The position numbers and the translations under genes were made by a program. A stretch of 64,000 bases of DNA from Thermococcus litoralis DSM 5473 (GTDB taxonomy: Archaea; Methanobacteriota_B; Thermococci; Thermococcales; Thermococcaceae): contig NC_022084.1 in the NCBI RefSeq assembly GCF_000246985.2, positions 305,994 through 369,993 on the forward strand, given 5' to 3'. The notes under the pieces are model-generated. The model was not told where the DNA came from. It made no database searches and saw only the letters and a program-made list of their open reading frames with translations. Each line of letters starts with the position of its first letter. Positions within the stretch are counted from its first letter, which is position 1. Positions 1 to 9,431 of this stretch are shown piece after piece.

Positions 1-599
1 GCCAATTGTTGTTTTAGTTCATTAAACTCATCTATACTCAACTTGCCTTCGTATAGTAAATTGAACACACCATCAATAAAATCAAATTTCGGAATAGAAA
101 TGCCTACCTTTTCCTCAATATTCTCTTTCACGAGTTCGAAATCCTGAACAACCTGTTCAATAGCCATCGTAAACTTTTTGTACAAATCCCTTGTAAATAC
201 ATTTCTTTCAAAATCACCATGACCAAATTTTTTCAATCCAACATTTGCTCTCTTGTTAAATACTGCAAATCTCTCTGGGTCAATACAGAACAAAATCTCA
301 GTAATACTCGCTGGTCCAAACCCCGGGATCTTTTCTTCTACCAACTTTTCTGGATCCTTCTTTACTACTTCGAGTTTTTCTGCAATATCCCCAACAGTAA
401 ATCCTCGGTTTATAATCCTTCTGTCAATTGCTTTGTCTATTGAACTGATAGCTTCTGAAGCCCATAAAGACCTCAATAGGGACTCTAAAGCAGTTTTATT
501 TCTTTTCTGTAGGAATCTTTCTAAATTTTGAAATACTTCTTCTCTGTGTCTTGCTCTCTCTATCCAATATCCTTTATCAAATAGAATGTCCGAGGCCAT
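1..599 (-). CDS. Partial protein with HhH-like motif (N-terminal part only)
   Basis: An open frame without stops reads leftwards from an ATG at 599 and leaves the window, so about 199 N-terminal residues are visible. Upstream on its strand are GGGGTG, a good ribosome site, and an AT-rich TATA-like stretch near 640. The protein is mostly helical and charged. Around residues 95-115 it has IPGFGPASITEIL followed by DPERFAVFN. This helix-hairpin-helix-like signature recurs in N-terminal parts of archaeal McrB-like and other restriction-associated proteins. That comparison is from memory and the catalytic part is outside the window, so no function is claimed. Its position next to a methylase/helicase cassette fits a defence island. 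Confidence 0.7.
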   Translation of the reverse strand, partial: MASDILFDKGYWIERARHREEVFQNLERFLQKRNKTALESLLRSLWASEAISSIDKAIDRRIINRGFTVGDIAEKLEVVKKDPEKLVEEKIPGFGPASITEILFCIDPERFAVFNKRANVGLKKFGHGDFERNVFTRDLYKKFTMAIEQVVQDFELVKENIEEKVGISIPKFDFIDGVFNLLYEGKLSIDEFNELKQQL

Positions 600-916
600 T
601 TTAGAACACCCCTACGTACAATATCTTTGTCGCGTTTTAGTATAATAGCTTTTCGTATGAACTAAATGTTGTACCAAGATATGAAGAAAAAATTTATTCG
701 ACAATATTGCCATTACTAGTATTGCTCGAGTCAGCTTCTGAAGATAAAAATAGATACATAAATACAATCACATACACAGCCGATAATATAAACTGATAAC
801 ATAATAATAACTGATAATAACAACGAAGAATATTGAGGAAACATTACTTCTCAAACTGGCAACATAGTGGAAAAGAGTTTTATTAAATTAGCAACTAAAA
901 TTATTTTGGATGGGCT
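600..916. other. Gene-poor AT-rich spacer between divergent genes
   Basis: About 317 bases lie between the start of the leftward partial gene and the small rightward membrane ORF. The left end must hold the promoter of the leftward gene. I see AT-rich sequence with repeated CTGATAA/ATAATAA words at 780-825 but no convincing ORF, RNA gene or inverted repeat. Confidence 0.5.
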
Positions 917-1051
917 ATGGAGTTGGACAATCCAAAAATCCTTGTTGCTTTCGTTAATTTCTTCTTTAGCATAGTAGTGTCCATATTATTTATTCCTATA
1001 CCAGAGGTAGCTCATCGAGAAGCCTATAGAACAAAATACCCACCGGGATGA
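917..1051 (+). CDS. 44-residue single-span membrane peptide, coupled to next gene
   Basis: A short frame starts at ATG 917 and ends at TGA 1049-1051. It encodes 44 residues: a short polar start, a hydrophobic stretch of about 18 residues (residues 8-26) rich in F, V and I, and a charged C-terminus ending YPPG. Its stop overlaps the ATG of the transglutaminase-like gene in the ATGA arrangement. That arrangement argues for translational coupling and therefore for a real gene. I do not recognise a family. It may be a subunit or assembly partner of the downstream membrane protein, but that is inference from position. Confidence 0.55.
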   Translation: MELDNPKILVAFVNFFFSIVVSILFIPIPEVAHREAYRTKYPPG

Positions 1052-2205
1052 GAATCATGTTCCCGAGAATAATGCACACGATTAGAACTTTGGATAAAAG
1101 ACAATATTTGCCTTCAGAAAAAGATATAGAGCGCAAAGACATCAAAGAACTTTCCTACATTTTAAAAGAGGATTCTGATGTAAAGACACTCACAAATATC
1201 CTCGAATGGCAAGAGCGTAATATTAGGTACTGGGACGAGCGAGGATACTTGCATGCATTGTTTTGGATAATAGCAATAATGCTAATTCTATTCATACCGA
1301 AATTAGAGCTGCAAATTAAAGGTATTCTGATACTGGTAATTGTTGTGATTCTCTATGCCGGAAACATATATTTATATCTTTTACCACAAATTATCTTGCT
1401 GAGTTGGCTTCTTTTCGTTCTATGGTCCATTTATATTACCAATCCACTAGTTAGCATACAGATAGTTTCTCTTGGTCAAATAATTGTGTTGGCTGTAATT
1501 TTAGGAGGGCTAATTTCCCCTATTATTTATTTGTGGGTAAAATACCGGACAATAAAATACTACTCTCCTCATTTCAAATTGAGCGATACTTTTGAAACGA
1601 GTTTACCAGTAGAAAAAATTTTGAGTTATCGCCTCGCGGTGTGTAGGGACTATGCAAAATTAACAGCTGCGTTATTATTTAATCTCTACCCTGAAAACGA
1701 AATATACTTTATTGAAATCCCTAATCACGTTGCGACTGGAATAAAAATTAGGGATAAAATCTATGTACTGGATCAAAAATTGCCAATAACTTCATTAGAC
1801 CAATGGATACATTATTGGAAGTCAAGATTAAATAAAAAGGCACTAGAGGTTACAATTCTGAAAGCAGTTTATCAGAAGGGTAAAATAAAAATAGAAAAAG
1901 TAGACCAGAAAAAAGTCAAAAATCTCAATATTCCCACGGTAGATGTGAACTCTCTCAATAGAAAACTACCAGAAGAACTAGGTATTGAAGAAACAACAAC
2001 ATCAAACAAGGTCGAGAAAATCAAGTCAATTCGACTAAAAGATATGGCTTTGAAATATGAAAAAGATGAAATTGTAGAGTATTCAATGGCACGTGCTTTT
2101 AAAAACAAAATACTAAATGAGTTCTGTGAGAATACAAAAAAGATTACAAAGATAGAAGTTCAACAAGATGGCAAGGATATTGTTTTGAGTATCTTTTACA
2201 TCTGA
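1048..2205 (+). CDS. Membrane protein with cytosolic transglutaminase-like domain
   Basis: The 385-residue protein has a polar N-terminus, about four hydrophobic segments (roughly residues 68-160), then a soluble domain. That domain carries a transglutaminase/cysteine-protease-like triad in the right order: Cys about 199 in AVCRDYAK, His about 226 in PNHVATG, and Asp about 241 in YVLDQKLP. Families of this fold include peptidases and cross-linking enzymes; the substrate cannot be told. The start overlaps the stop of the small membrane ORF by 4 nt. A later ATG at residue 4 is an alternative start. The gene converges on the defence-like operon, with about 100 bases between them. Confidence 0.75.
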   Translation: MRIMFPRIMHTIRTLDKRQYLPSEKDIERKDIKELSYILKEDSDVKTLTNILEWQERNIRYWDERGYLHALFWIIAIMLILFIPKLELQIKGILILVIVVILYAGNIYLYLLPQIILLSWLLFVLWSIYITNPLVSIQIVSLGQIIVLAVILGGLISPIIYLWVKYRTIKYYSPHFKLSDTFETSLPVEKILSYRLAVCRDYAKLTAALLFNLYPENEIYFIEIPNHVATGIKIRDKIYVLDQKLPITSLDQWIHYWKSRLNKKALEVTILKAVYQKGKIKIEKVDQKKVKNLNIPTVDVNSLNRKLPEELGIEETTTSNKVEKIKSIRLKDMALKYEKDEIVEYSMARAFKNKILNEFCENTKKITKIEVQQDGKDIVLSIFYI

Positions 2206-2304
2206 ACAGTTATGGTCCCTAGATCTTGCATTTAAAAGATCCTAGCTGGATTTATACATCAATTATCAATTCCAAGATTTAGATAAAGGATATTCTCTTG
2301 CTCT

Positions 2305-2613
2305 TTAAACTTGGAAATCATCAGGAAGTAGAGATGCTAATACTTCAGCTAATCGTTCTGGATTAGAGAGAACATATACAAGAATCTTTTCGATTAATGC
2401 AGACTTTGGGCAGTCGATCCCACTATTCTGTAAATTAGCACAGAGATAATGAATGAACTCCTCTACAGGCTCGGAGAGAGCAACTGTAATAGGAACTTGG
2501 CCGTACAATTCTAGTTTGTCCTTGTTTTTTAGAAAATTTTTATAAACAACCTCGAAATTCACAAGCAATTCTTCGAGACGTTGCACGATATTTTCTTTTT
2601 TAGCGCTTGGCAT
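2305..2613 (-). CDS. 102-residue hypothetical protein, last gene of the methylase/helicase operon
   Basis: This small acidic, mostly helical protein begins 12 bases after the helicase stop, preceded by a purine-rich GGGAG, so it is almost certainly co-transcribed. No signal peptide, membrane span or known motif is visible. The C-terminal half (residues about 50-100) looks like a compact helical domain rich in Leu and Glu. It could be an accessory or immunity subunit of the cassette; nothing in the sequence shows which. I do not recognise a family. Confidence 0.75.
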   Translation of the reverse strand: MPSAKKENIVQRLEELLVNFEVVYKNFLKNKDKLELYGQVPITVALSEPVEEFIHYLCANLQNSGIDCPKSALIEKILVYVLSNPERLAEVLASLLPDDFQV

Positions 2614-2625
2614 CTCCCGCCCCCA

Positions 2626-5559
2626 TCACATGGAAACGCCAATAACATACCTCCGCTTTTCATCTACCTTGAAATCTACCCGAGTAGTGATGTCTACTTC
2701 AAGACCATCTTTCAAGAGGAATACTCTTCTCTCCGCCCCATCGAAAAGATTGTGAATTCTCAAAATCACGGGCTTTGTCTTGATGTTAGCAACGAGATAA
2801 AGGACATAATCCTCTTTGTGTTGTTCTGCAAACTCCTTTTCCTTTTCGGTCAACTCAGCAAATAGTATCAGAGGACCATGCCCCTTCACTTCAATGTACT
2901 TCTCCTTCCGGACACCATTCTCAGTCCACCAAACATAAACATCATAATGCTCCCTCAAGGAAACATCCTCAACATCCCACAATTTGCCCCTGCTATCAGC
3001 ACCGAACTTCCTCGCGAGCCTCTCAGCCTCAAGGTTCATTACAATATCCATAGCCTTCTTCTCCATTCTGAATATCTCCTCCGTGGGCACAAAATTCCTC
3101 TCAAGTACCAGCAAGTCCTTGTCCCTCGGGGCAGCTATTTTTTCTTTATCCAAACCCAGAATGTCTAACAACCCGACAGGCACAACCTTGTAGAGGTTAA
3201 ACTCTTCGCGAGGAACATATTCCAAAACAGTGCCAAGTTCCACATCAACGTAAACCTCTCTAAAGAGCCGCCCCTGTTTTAAAGAACCCAACTGGCTTTC
3301 ATATGACTCCAAGTATTTTCTGACTATGGTAGAGTAGAATGTCTCCCTCCCAATTTTCTTCACAAGCCCCTCCATGCCGAAGGGCAATTCTTTCTGCCTC
3401 GGTTTAGGAGCAGGGAGGACTTCTCCGGAGAACAATTCCATCAGGTATTTAAAGACTTCAAAGCCCTTTTTCTTTACTACGGGCTTTCCATTCTCGATAC
3501 TCACTATTACTGGAAACCTGTACAACACATTTCCACTTGTATCCCTCAAGGCTACGAAGTACAAGTACTCCCGTTGTGGAACGTCAGAGGCTATAAACAA
3601 TCTCGGAGGGATTACTCCTCCTTTGTCCACAAATATAATCCTCAAAATGTTTTCATACTTTTTTGCGAGCTCCTCGATCTTGTCTTGTTTCAAATATTTC
3701 TCGTCAAAGAGTAGCTTTGAAAGCTCTTGGCGAATTTCCTCGGATTTTGCTGTTGGAAATACTTGGTTTCGCTCTAGTGCATTTTTCAAACTAGCTATAG
3801 TCCTAACTAGTGCCTCCGTATAGCTACCCAACTGCTTCTTTAGAGATGCGTAGATTAGATCATACTCTGAAACTTTCTTCCCTTTTTCATCCACTAGGTA
3901 AACATACTCTTCAAATTGTAGAGTGTCAAATATAGCACCAGTGCCCTCTTGAATATTCATTATTTTTGAATACAAGTTCTGTAAAACATCTCGATCCCCG
4001 CTTGTTGATAGGAACATAATATACGCCGTAGTTTCTCTTTCCTGTCCTAAACGCCAGACTCTTCCAATTCGTTGTTCAAGTTTAATTGGACTCCACGGAG
4101 CCTCATAGTTTATAACAACACTTGCCACTTGGAGGTTCAAACCCTCACTTGCCACATCAGTAGAAATTAAAACCATCGCATCCCTTTTTAGCCTCTCATT
4201 AATCTCTGAAAAGTCTCCTTTGTCCTTTCCAGAAATCGTGAGAATCTCGTCGTCCCTCAAATAAATCCCGTTCTCACGAAGGTATTTTGGCAATGCCTCC
4301 TTCAAGTGTTCAAGAGTATCAACATATTCGGTAAATACTACAACCTTCTCTCCATTTTTCAAGTGAGTGGCAATTATATTTGCTAGGGCTTTGACTTTGC
4401 TATCTTTCCCAGAGACCTTGTAGCCCAGTCTGATTATCTCTTCCAGGCTTTTCCTTTGACTTGTACTCAGTGCCCCCGAATATTTCTCGAGGATCGAATA
4501 AACAATGTTGTCAATTTCGTCCTCATATTCTTCGAGCTCGATCTCATCAAAACTCATGGCAAAAAGTTTGCTCAGATAATTGTTAATTTCATCTTGCGAG
4601 TACCTTGGGGGCTCGCTTGCAGTTCCCACGATTTTTGTTAAAGTCTTCAATGCTGCTTGGATACTCGAAGAAGCCCTTTTCCTCAAAAGAACAGCCAAGA
4701 GGGCTTGCACTGAGTATTTTTCTGAATCCCTAACCATTTCTTCCAAAACGCCTTCGAGTTTTTCATAGTATTCCTTCTCTTCAGGGTCAACATCCACGAC
4801 TACTGCCCTGAACTCGCAGCCTTTGAAAATTTCTTTGCCTTCTAGATTGTTAACTATCCTCTTTGTCCTCCTAAACAGGATTGTATCGTGGGTTCTTTTA
4901 TAGAACCCGGGCTTGTGAAGTTTTCCGTAGTCTTCAACGAGGGTTGGATCGATCAAGCGAAGTCTCGCAAGATAGTCTTTTGGATCCCCGCGGTGGGGTG
5001 TTGCGGATAGCAATAGTAGGTGTCTCTCTTTTTTCTCCGCGAGTTTTCTCACGAGTTCATACCTTTGCGTGCCAAGGGTTACGTTATGAGCCTCATCTAC
5101 AATCACGAGATCCCAGTCCACGTCAAGTATTTTTCTAGCGTGTTCAGTTCTTTTAGCGAGGTCTATTGAGATTATAATGTATTTTCCATTTGAGAAGCGC
5201 AACTCTCTCTCAAGGTCTGCACCGCTCTTTACAACCCGTGGAATTCCACCCACTCTTTTAACTTCAGACTCCCACTGCTTCAAAAGAATCTTGGGCACTA
5301 AAACAAGTATTCTTTTAACCTCGCCTCTCAGTTCAAGGTATCTCGCGATTGCCAAGGCTTCTATTGTTTTCCCCAAACCAATTTCATCTCCAATCAAAAG
5401 CCTCACGGGTCTAGTCATGACCGCATGATAAAGAAGGTGTATCTGGTGCAAGAAGGGCTTGATTTCCACGCCTGGATACCTATTCAGGGAATAGAAGAAA
5501 AGAGGAGGGGTCCCTAATACAACTTCTCGAAGCAATGCGTTCTTTGTTTCCTCGCTCAC
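2626..5559 (-). CDS. SNF2-type DNA helicase/translocase with C-terminal DUF3883-like domain
   Basis: The 977-residue SF2 protein has Walker A near residue 61 (GDEIGLGKT), DEAH near 155, the SATPH motif near 188 and the SNF2 motif VI QRIGRVWRLGQ near 500. A long middle region follows. A C-terminal domain around residues 870-960 contains YDVYVWW and KYIEVKG, which fits a DUF3883 (NOV C-terminal) domain with a PD-(D/E)XK-like D...EVK core. Related SNF2-DUF3883 proteins occur in DISARM-type and other phage-defence cassettes. The start is GTG, overlapping the stop of the 158-residue gene (GTGA). Likely role: ATP-driven translocation on, and possibly cleavage of, unmodified DNA. The nuclease activity is inferred, not shown. 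Confidence 0.88.
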   Translation of the reverse strand: MSEETKNALLREVVLGTPPLFFYSLNRYPGVEIKPFLHQIHLLYHAVMTRPVRLLIGDEIGLGKTIEALAIARYLELRGEVKRILVLVPKILLKQWESEVKRVGGIPRVVKSGADLERELRFSNGKYIIISIDLAKRTEHARKILDVDWDLVIVDEAHNVTLGTQRYELVRKLAEKKERHLLLLSATPHRGDPKDYLARLRLIDPTLVEDYGKLHKPGFYKRTHDTILFRRTKRIVNNLEGKEIFKGCEFRAVVVDVDPEEKEYYEKLEGVLEEMVRDSEKYSVQALLAVLLRKRASSSIQAALKTLTKIVGTASEPPRYSQDEINNYLSKLFAMSFDEIELEEYEDEIDNIVYSILEKYSGALSTSQRKSLEEIIRLGYKVSGKDSKVKALANIIATHLKNGEKVVVFTEYVDTLEHLKEALPKYLRENGIYLRDDEILTISGKDKGDFSEINERLKRDAMVLISTDVASEGLNLQVASVVINYEAPWSPIKLEQRIGRVWRLGQERETTAYIMFLSTSGDRDVLQNLYSKIMNIQEGTGAIFDTLQFEEYVYLVDEKGKKVSEYDLIYASLKKQLGSYTEALVRTIASLKNALERNQVFPTAKSEEIRQELSKLLFDEKYLKQDKIEELAKKYENILRIIFVDKGGVIPPRLFIASDVPQREYLYFVALRDTSGNVLYRFPVIVSIENGKPVVKKKGFEVFKYLMELFSGEVLPAPKPRQKELPFGMEGLVKKIGRETFYSTIVRKYLESYESQLGSLKQGRLFREVYVDVELGTVLEYVPREEFNLYKVVPVGLLDILGLDKEKIAAPRDKDLLVLERNFVPTEEIFRMEKKAMDIVMNLEAERLARKFGADSRGKLWDVEDVSLREHYDVYVWWTENGVRKEKYIEVKGHGPLILFAELTEKEKEFAEQHKEDYVLYLVANIKTKPVILRIHNLFDGAERRVFLLKDGLEVDITTRVDFKVDEKRRYVIGVSM

Positions 5560-6032
5560 TTCTGTATCACCCCTTCAACTTCAAGGAATAGCCGAGCCAG
5601 GTGCAATAGTTTCCTTCTATCCTCATGCTCCCACCAAGCATTCTTGAAAGTGGCTGCCCAGTAGCGTAGTGCAATTGGCTCCATCTGCAAAACATGATCT
5701 TCCAATCTGGCCCATTCTGAGGGTTTTCTGAGCACCTGCATGCCCATAGCATACAGGTATAGTCTGAGGTATGCGTAATCGTCTTGCCCGACTAGTGTTA
5801 GTCTCTTTTTGCCCTTTACTTCAAAGCCGAGTCTCTTTGCGAACTCTATGAACTCGGGTAAAAATATTCTGGCGACTCCTTCCGATTTTGCCTTCACGTA
5901 CTCGACGCCCTTTGAGGTCCTCAGCGGTACTATGGGGATAAACTCCGCGAGCTTGTGTTCGCGCTTTACTGGGGTTTGCACGGGCCTTGCATACTTTATT
6001 TTTATCATGTACTTGTTCTTGAGCTCCTCCAT
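5556..6032 (-). CDS. 158-residue unknown protein between DUF499 ATPase and SNF2 helicase
   Basis: The start ATG at 6032 lies 3 bases after the DUF499 stop, with a GGAGGGATGA ribosome site. The end overlaps the helicase start by 4 nt. The N-terminal third is basic. The C-terminal half is rich in aromatic residues (WARLEDHV, RYWAATFKNAWWEHED) and predicted helical. I do not recognise a family. Its fixed place in a tightly overlapped operon suggests an obligatory small subunit, perhaps bridging the ATPase and helicase. That is inference. Confidence 0.85.
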   Translation of the reverse strand: MEELKNKYMIKIKYARPVQTPVKREHKLAEFIPIVPLRTSKGVEYVKAKSEGVARIFLPEFIEFAKRLGFEVKGKKRLTLVGQDDYAYLRLYLYAMGMQVLRKPSEWARLEDHVLQMEPIALRYWAATFKNAWWEHEDRRKLLHLARLFLEVEGVIQK

Positions 6033-6035
6033 GCT

Positions 6036-9000
6036 TCATCCCTCCTTTTTGATCTTGAAAATGGCTTTTCTTGCCAGCGGCCGTAGTGCTTCAACCCACC
6101 ACTCGTCAATAGTGATCTCCTCCAATGGTTCGATGTCAATTTTTGTGCTAACTTCAAGGTTGAGAAGTGGTTTGAAGTCTTTCACGGGCTTGATGAGCTC
6201 TCTGAGCAAAGCTACGTCGAGATTTCTAAATGTAGCCTCATACTCATACGGTTCTGCGATTTCAACGTGTCCCGTTGCGATTCCTTCTAATGTTTCTGGG
6301 ATCCTTTCAAAGTCTTCAAGCGTTGATATATTCTTTATCTCAAGCAGCTTGCTTCCAATGTGTTCTTTTGTTATCTCAGGAACCTCAACCACGTCGGTTC
6401 TTGGGATCAGGGTGACTTCATCGGACTTTGAAAGCCCATCCGCCCTCACGGTTATTCTATAACGCCTCTTCTCTTTTGGAATTTCGAGCGTCCATGTTGT
6501 GCTAAACGGCACTTTACCACCTGTGGATTCAAGTTCTCCCTCTTCAACTTCTAATTCAACCTCAAACTCTTCTCCGCCCGTCAATGGGGTTACTTCTACT
6601 CTAATTTCTGCCAGGCTTCCCGGTTTTCCTTCAACTGACTTTGGATATAGTTTTACCAAAAAGTCTCTCTCCTCCTCGATGAGTATCTCCTCATATTTCC
6701 TCACAATATATCCGTAAAGCAGCGACTCATAATTGTCCTCTTTGATCCTATATCTCTCCCCTTCTTTCTCAACTAAATCTCTGAGCAATCGTGGTTCTGA
6801 AGTGGGCGTTTCATACACTTCAAACCATACTTTAATGAGTTTGTTGCCACGTACTTCTTCCTTTTCTTCAGGTAGGATGCTATTTATTTGCTCTTCAAGC
6901 GCCTCGCGAGCTGGAATAATTAGATCACCATCTCTGATGGAATCGATTTCGCCCCTCTCCTCGTGTAATGGCGGGCGTTCATTGTAAATTCTCTTGAATA
7001 TTACCCTGTCTCCCCTCTTGATACCGATTTTTAGGTTCACTACTCCATCTTTTATTGCGTCTTTCAGCTTCGAATCCTCCACCATTGGGAGCCTTGTGTT
7101 GGATTTAATTATCCTTCTCAGTTCTTCAAAAAGAATTCTCCTTCTTTCGAGGTTTATGTTGGCTTTGTCTTTTAGATATCTTGAAAGCCCATCGAAATTA
7201 ATATCCGTCTCAATCTTTCTAGCCTGAACAAGTGCGTCGTACACGTTTTGCACGATTGACTTCGATGCTGGGGATGCGTTGGTTGTTGAAACATCATCGT
7301 CCTCCGGATATGCAACAACGCCAAAAGCCTCTACTGAAGATTCTTCTAAATTCCCTAGGGCGGTTTCTTGAGTCCTCCTTGCTATGCTTGTTTGTACTTC
7401 TATGATCTGCTTTCTTTCAAGAGGATCCCTTCCATAATTTCCATATTTGACTTTAATTTCCTCTTTGACCTCATCACAAGCGATAATTTCTGCAGTATAG
7501 TCCATGAGCTTCTCAAGAGAGCCATTTTTCATATATGCAACCACGGTCGTGTTCTTGTACGTTTTTGTTCCCGTGCCTGACTTGTACAGGATATTCCTCA
7601 GAACATCCTTGCTCACAAAGTTTTCCTCTTTTAACAGTATTAGGAGCTTGTAATCCTCCGAGTCCACCAACTCCTCCTGCACTTCCCTGGTAACTATAAT
7701 GTTTTTCTCACTAAAGAAAGGTATTTTATGATCACTTCTCTTTCTACCTGTTACACTGCCCTTGAACACCATTTTCTCTATGTAATCCTCAAGTCTTGCG
7801 AGAACTTCTCCTTTACGCGATTCAAGTATTTCTTTTTTCTTTGAGTTAATCATTTCCCGCACGTTAGCTATGCGCCAAAACCAGAAACGACCATCATCGC
7901 TAGTGTTTAGGTAAATAAACTTTCCGGCTTTTGTTAACAGGCCAACCACATCTGCAATATCAGTTGGAAGCCATCCTTCTTTTTCGAACAGGTTGTGCTC
8001 ATATACCGCCTTTGCGATTGTCTGTCTTGTTGGGAACACTGGAAGCGGAGTTGGTTGGTCATAGGGGAATGTCTTCAAGAATATGTATGTGACTATTATC
8101 TTCCCAAGCTCCCCCTTCAACTCTTTTCCAAAGTTAGAATCCGCGAGGTCTTGGTCAACAACAACTCCATAACTGCTAAAGTCTATTTCAACATCAGACT
8201 TTCTTGCGAAAAATGAACCCCTAATGCGGTTGTCCTTGAGAGGAATGTGGTAGGGCATTATCAAGGAAGGTGCAAAGCCTGTCTCTTCGTATTGCCTCAC
8301 TAAATTCCTAACCACAATTCTAGTTATTCTGACCATATCCCTCGTCTTTTGCAAGCCAACCCTCTCAATGATGGTTCTCAAAACCGAGATGTACTCCGGA
8401 TGGAATGGATACGTATTCTGAATATCATTAATAACATCTGAAGCCATTCCAAAAACTTCCTCGTTGGACGTATAAACATCCCTGTAAATCGAGATTACTT
8501 CATCCTTTCCTTTTATAGTTTTGAATATCTTCTTTTTCAGAACTTCGGCAATTTCTCCGCCAGCTGGGCCTTCGGTACGAAGGGGAGAGAACGTTGCGTG
8601 CCCCGCGGACCTTGATAATCCTTGCCAGAGTGAAATTACAACTTCGTTATCATACTCTTTTTCAACTTTCAGGCTTTCACTGACCGGTAGAGTCACCACA
8701 AGGGCTGTGTTGCTCCCATAAATCGCAGTCGCCAAGACATCAAAAAACATTGCTCCATTCTTGGCATATCTCCTATCTCTCTCGTTGTCGCTGTTCTTTA
8801 AATGGCTGAAGTGGTGGGCGATCTCATCCACTAATAGGAGGACTTTTTTGTCCTCAAAGAGCTTTCTAATCGTGCTCACAGCAGGGACTGTCAAGTTATC
8901 ATCGTCGGCCCTAACTAAATAATACTTGCCAAGAACGTGGCCAAGGTATCCCCACACCGTCTGAACCTTGTATGCCCCAAAATCGAGAGGATTGCTTGGC

Positions 9001-9431
9001 TGTCCAATGTTCTCTTTTCCATAGATTACGACAATCTCGACGCTGGCATTCTCGAGCCTCTCAGCGATTGCCTTTATTCTCTGCACCTTCTCCTCGGGAT
9101 AACCTGCCAGAACTTCATCGTCTAGTAGTGCCTCAGGATTTCTAAACGCGTGGTAGAGTGCCAGCAATGTGTGGGTTTTACCACCACCAAAGAGAGAATA
9201 AACAAGATACACATTCTGTTTGGACTTGCCCTCGAAAGTATCAAGCAGCCTCTCGAAAATGTCGAGCATCGAGTCTGTGAAGTACGTCCTTCTAAAGAAC
9301 TCTACTGGGTCTGAGTAAATGTATGGAGACTGCCCAGTCACAACGTCGCCGATTTCGGGAGCAACTTGGCCGTCAAGACTCTCATCCATAACGTCCTCTC
9401 TAACTTCAAGAAACTGCCCCAACTTGGTCAT
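6036..9431 (-). CDS. Giant DUF499-type P-loop ATPase (BrxC/PglY-like)
   Basis: The 1131-residue protein shows Walker A near residue 82 (FGGGKTHTL) and Walker B near 200 (VLLLVDEIAHHF), the pattern of DUF499 ATPases (COG1483). These are distant relatives of the BREX ATPases BrxC/PglY. The middle is a long helical region with wHTH-like segments. Near residues 955-1010 a beta-rich Ig-like stretch is visible, with paired LTGGEEFEVEL and RRYRITVRADG strands. The start overlaps the methylase stop by 4 nt. DUF499 ATPases recur beside DUF1156 methylases in predicted anti-virus cassettes (established association). The exact biochemical role is not known to me. Confidence 0.88.
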   Translation of the reverse strand: MTKLGQFLEVREDVMDESLDGQVAPEIGDVVTGQSPYIYSDPVEFFRRTYFTDSMLDIFERLLDTFEGKSKQNVYLVYSLFGGGKTHTLLALYHAFRNPEALLDDEVLAGYPEEKVQRIKAIAERLENASVEIVVIYGKENIGQPSNPLDFGAYKVQTVWGYLGHVLGKYYLVRADDDNLTVPAVSTIRKLFEDKKVLLLVDEIAHHFSHLKNSDNERDRRYAKNGAMFFDVLATAIYGSNTALVVTLPVSESLKVEKEYDNEVVISLWQGLSRSAGHATFSPLRTEGPAGGEIAEVLKKKIFKTIKGKDEVISIYRDVYTSNEEVFGMASDVINDIQNTYPFHPEYISVLRTIIERVGLQKTRDMVRITRIVVRNLVRQYEETGFAPSLIMPYHIPLKDNRIRGSFFARKSDVEIDFSSYGVVVDQDLADSNFGKELKGELGKIIVTYIFLKTFPYDQPTPLPVFPTRQTIAKAVYEHNLFEKEGWLPTDIADVVGLLTKAGKFIYLNTSDDGRFWFWRIANVREMINSKKKEILESRKGEVLARLEDYIEKMVFKGSVTGRKRSDHKIPFFSEKNIIVTREVQEELVDSEDYKLLILLKEENFVSKDVLRNILYKSGTGTKTYKNTTVVAYMKNGSLEKLMDYTAEIIACDEVKEEIKVKYGNYGRDPLERKQIIEVQTSIARRTQETALGNLEESSVEAFGVVAYPEDDDVSTTNASPASKSIVQNVYDALVQARKIETDINFDGLSRYLKDKANINLERRRILFEELRRIIKSNTRLPMVEDSKLKDAIKDGVVNLKIGIKRGDRVIFKRIYNERPPLHEERGEIDSIRDGDLIIPAREALEEQINSILPEEKEEVRGNKLIKVWFEVYETPTSEPRLLRDLVEKEGERYRIKEDNYESLLYGYIVRKYEEILIEEERDFLVKLYPKSVEGKPGSLAEIRVEVTPLTGGEEFEVELEVEEGELESTGGKVPFSTTWTLEIPKEKRRYRITVRADGLSKSDEVTLIPRTDVVEVPEITKEHIGSKLLEIKNISTLEDFERIPETLEGIATGHVEIAEPYEYEATFRNLDVALLRELIKPVKDFKPLLNLEVSTKIDIEPLEEITIDEWWVEALRPLARKAIFKIKKEG

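Noticed and set aside
5809-6462. 217-codon frame opposite the DUF499 and 158-residue genes
   Set aside because: It crosses a well-supported operon junction on the other strand and is Ser-rich, as shadow frames are.
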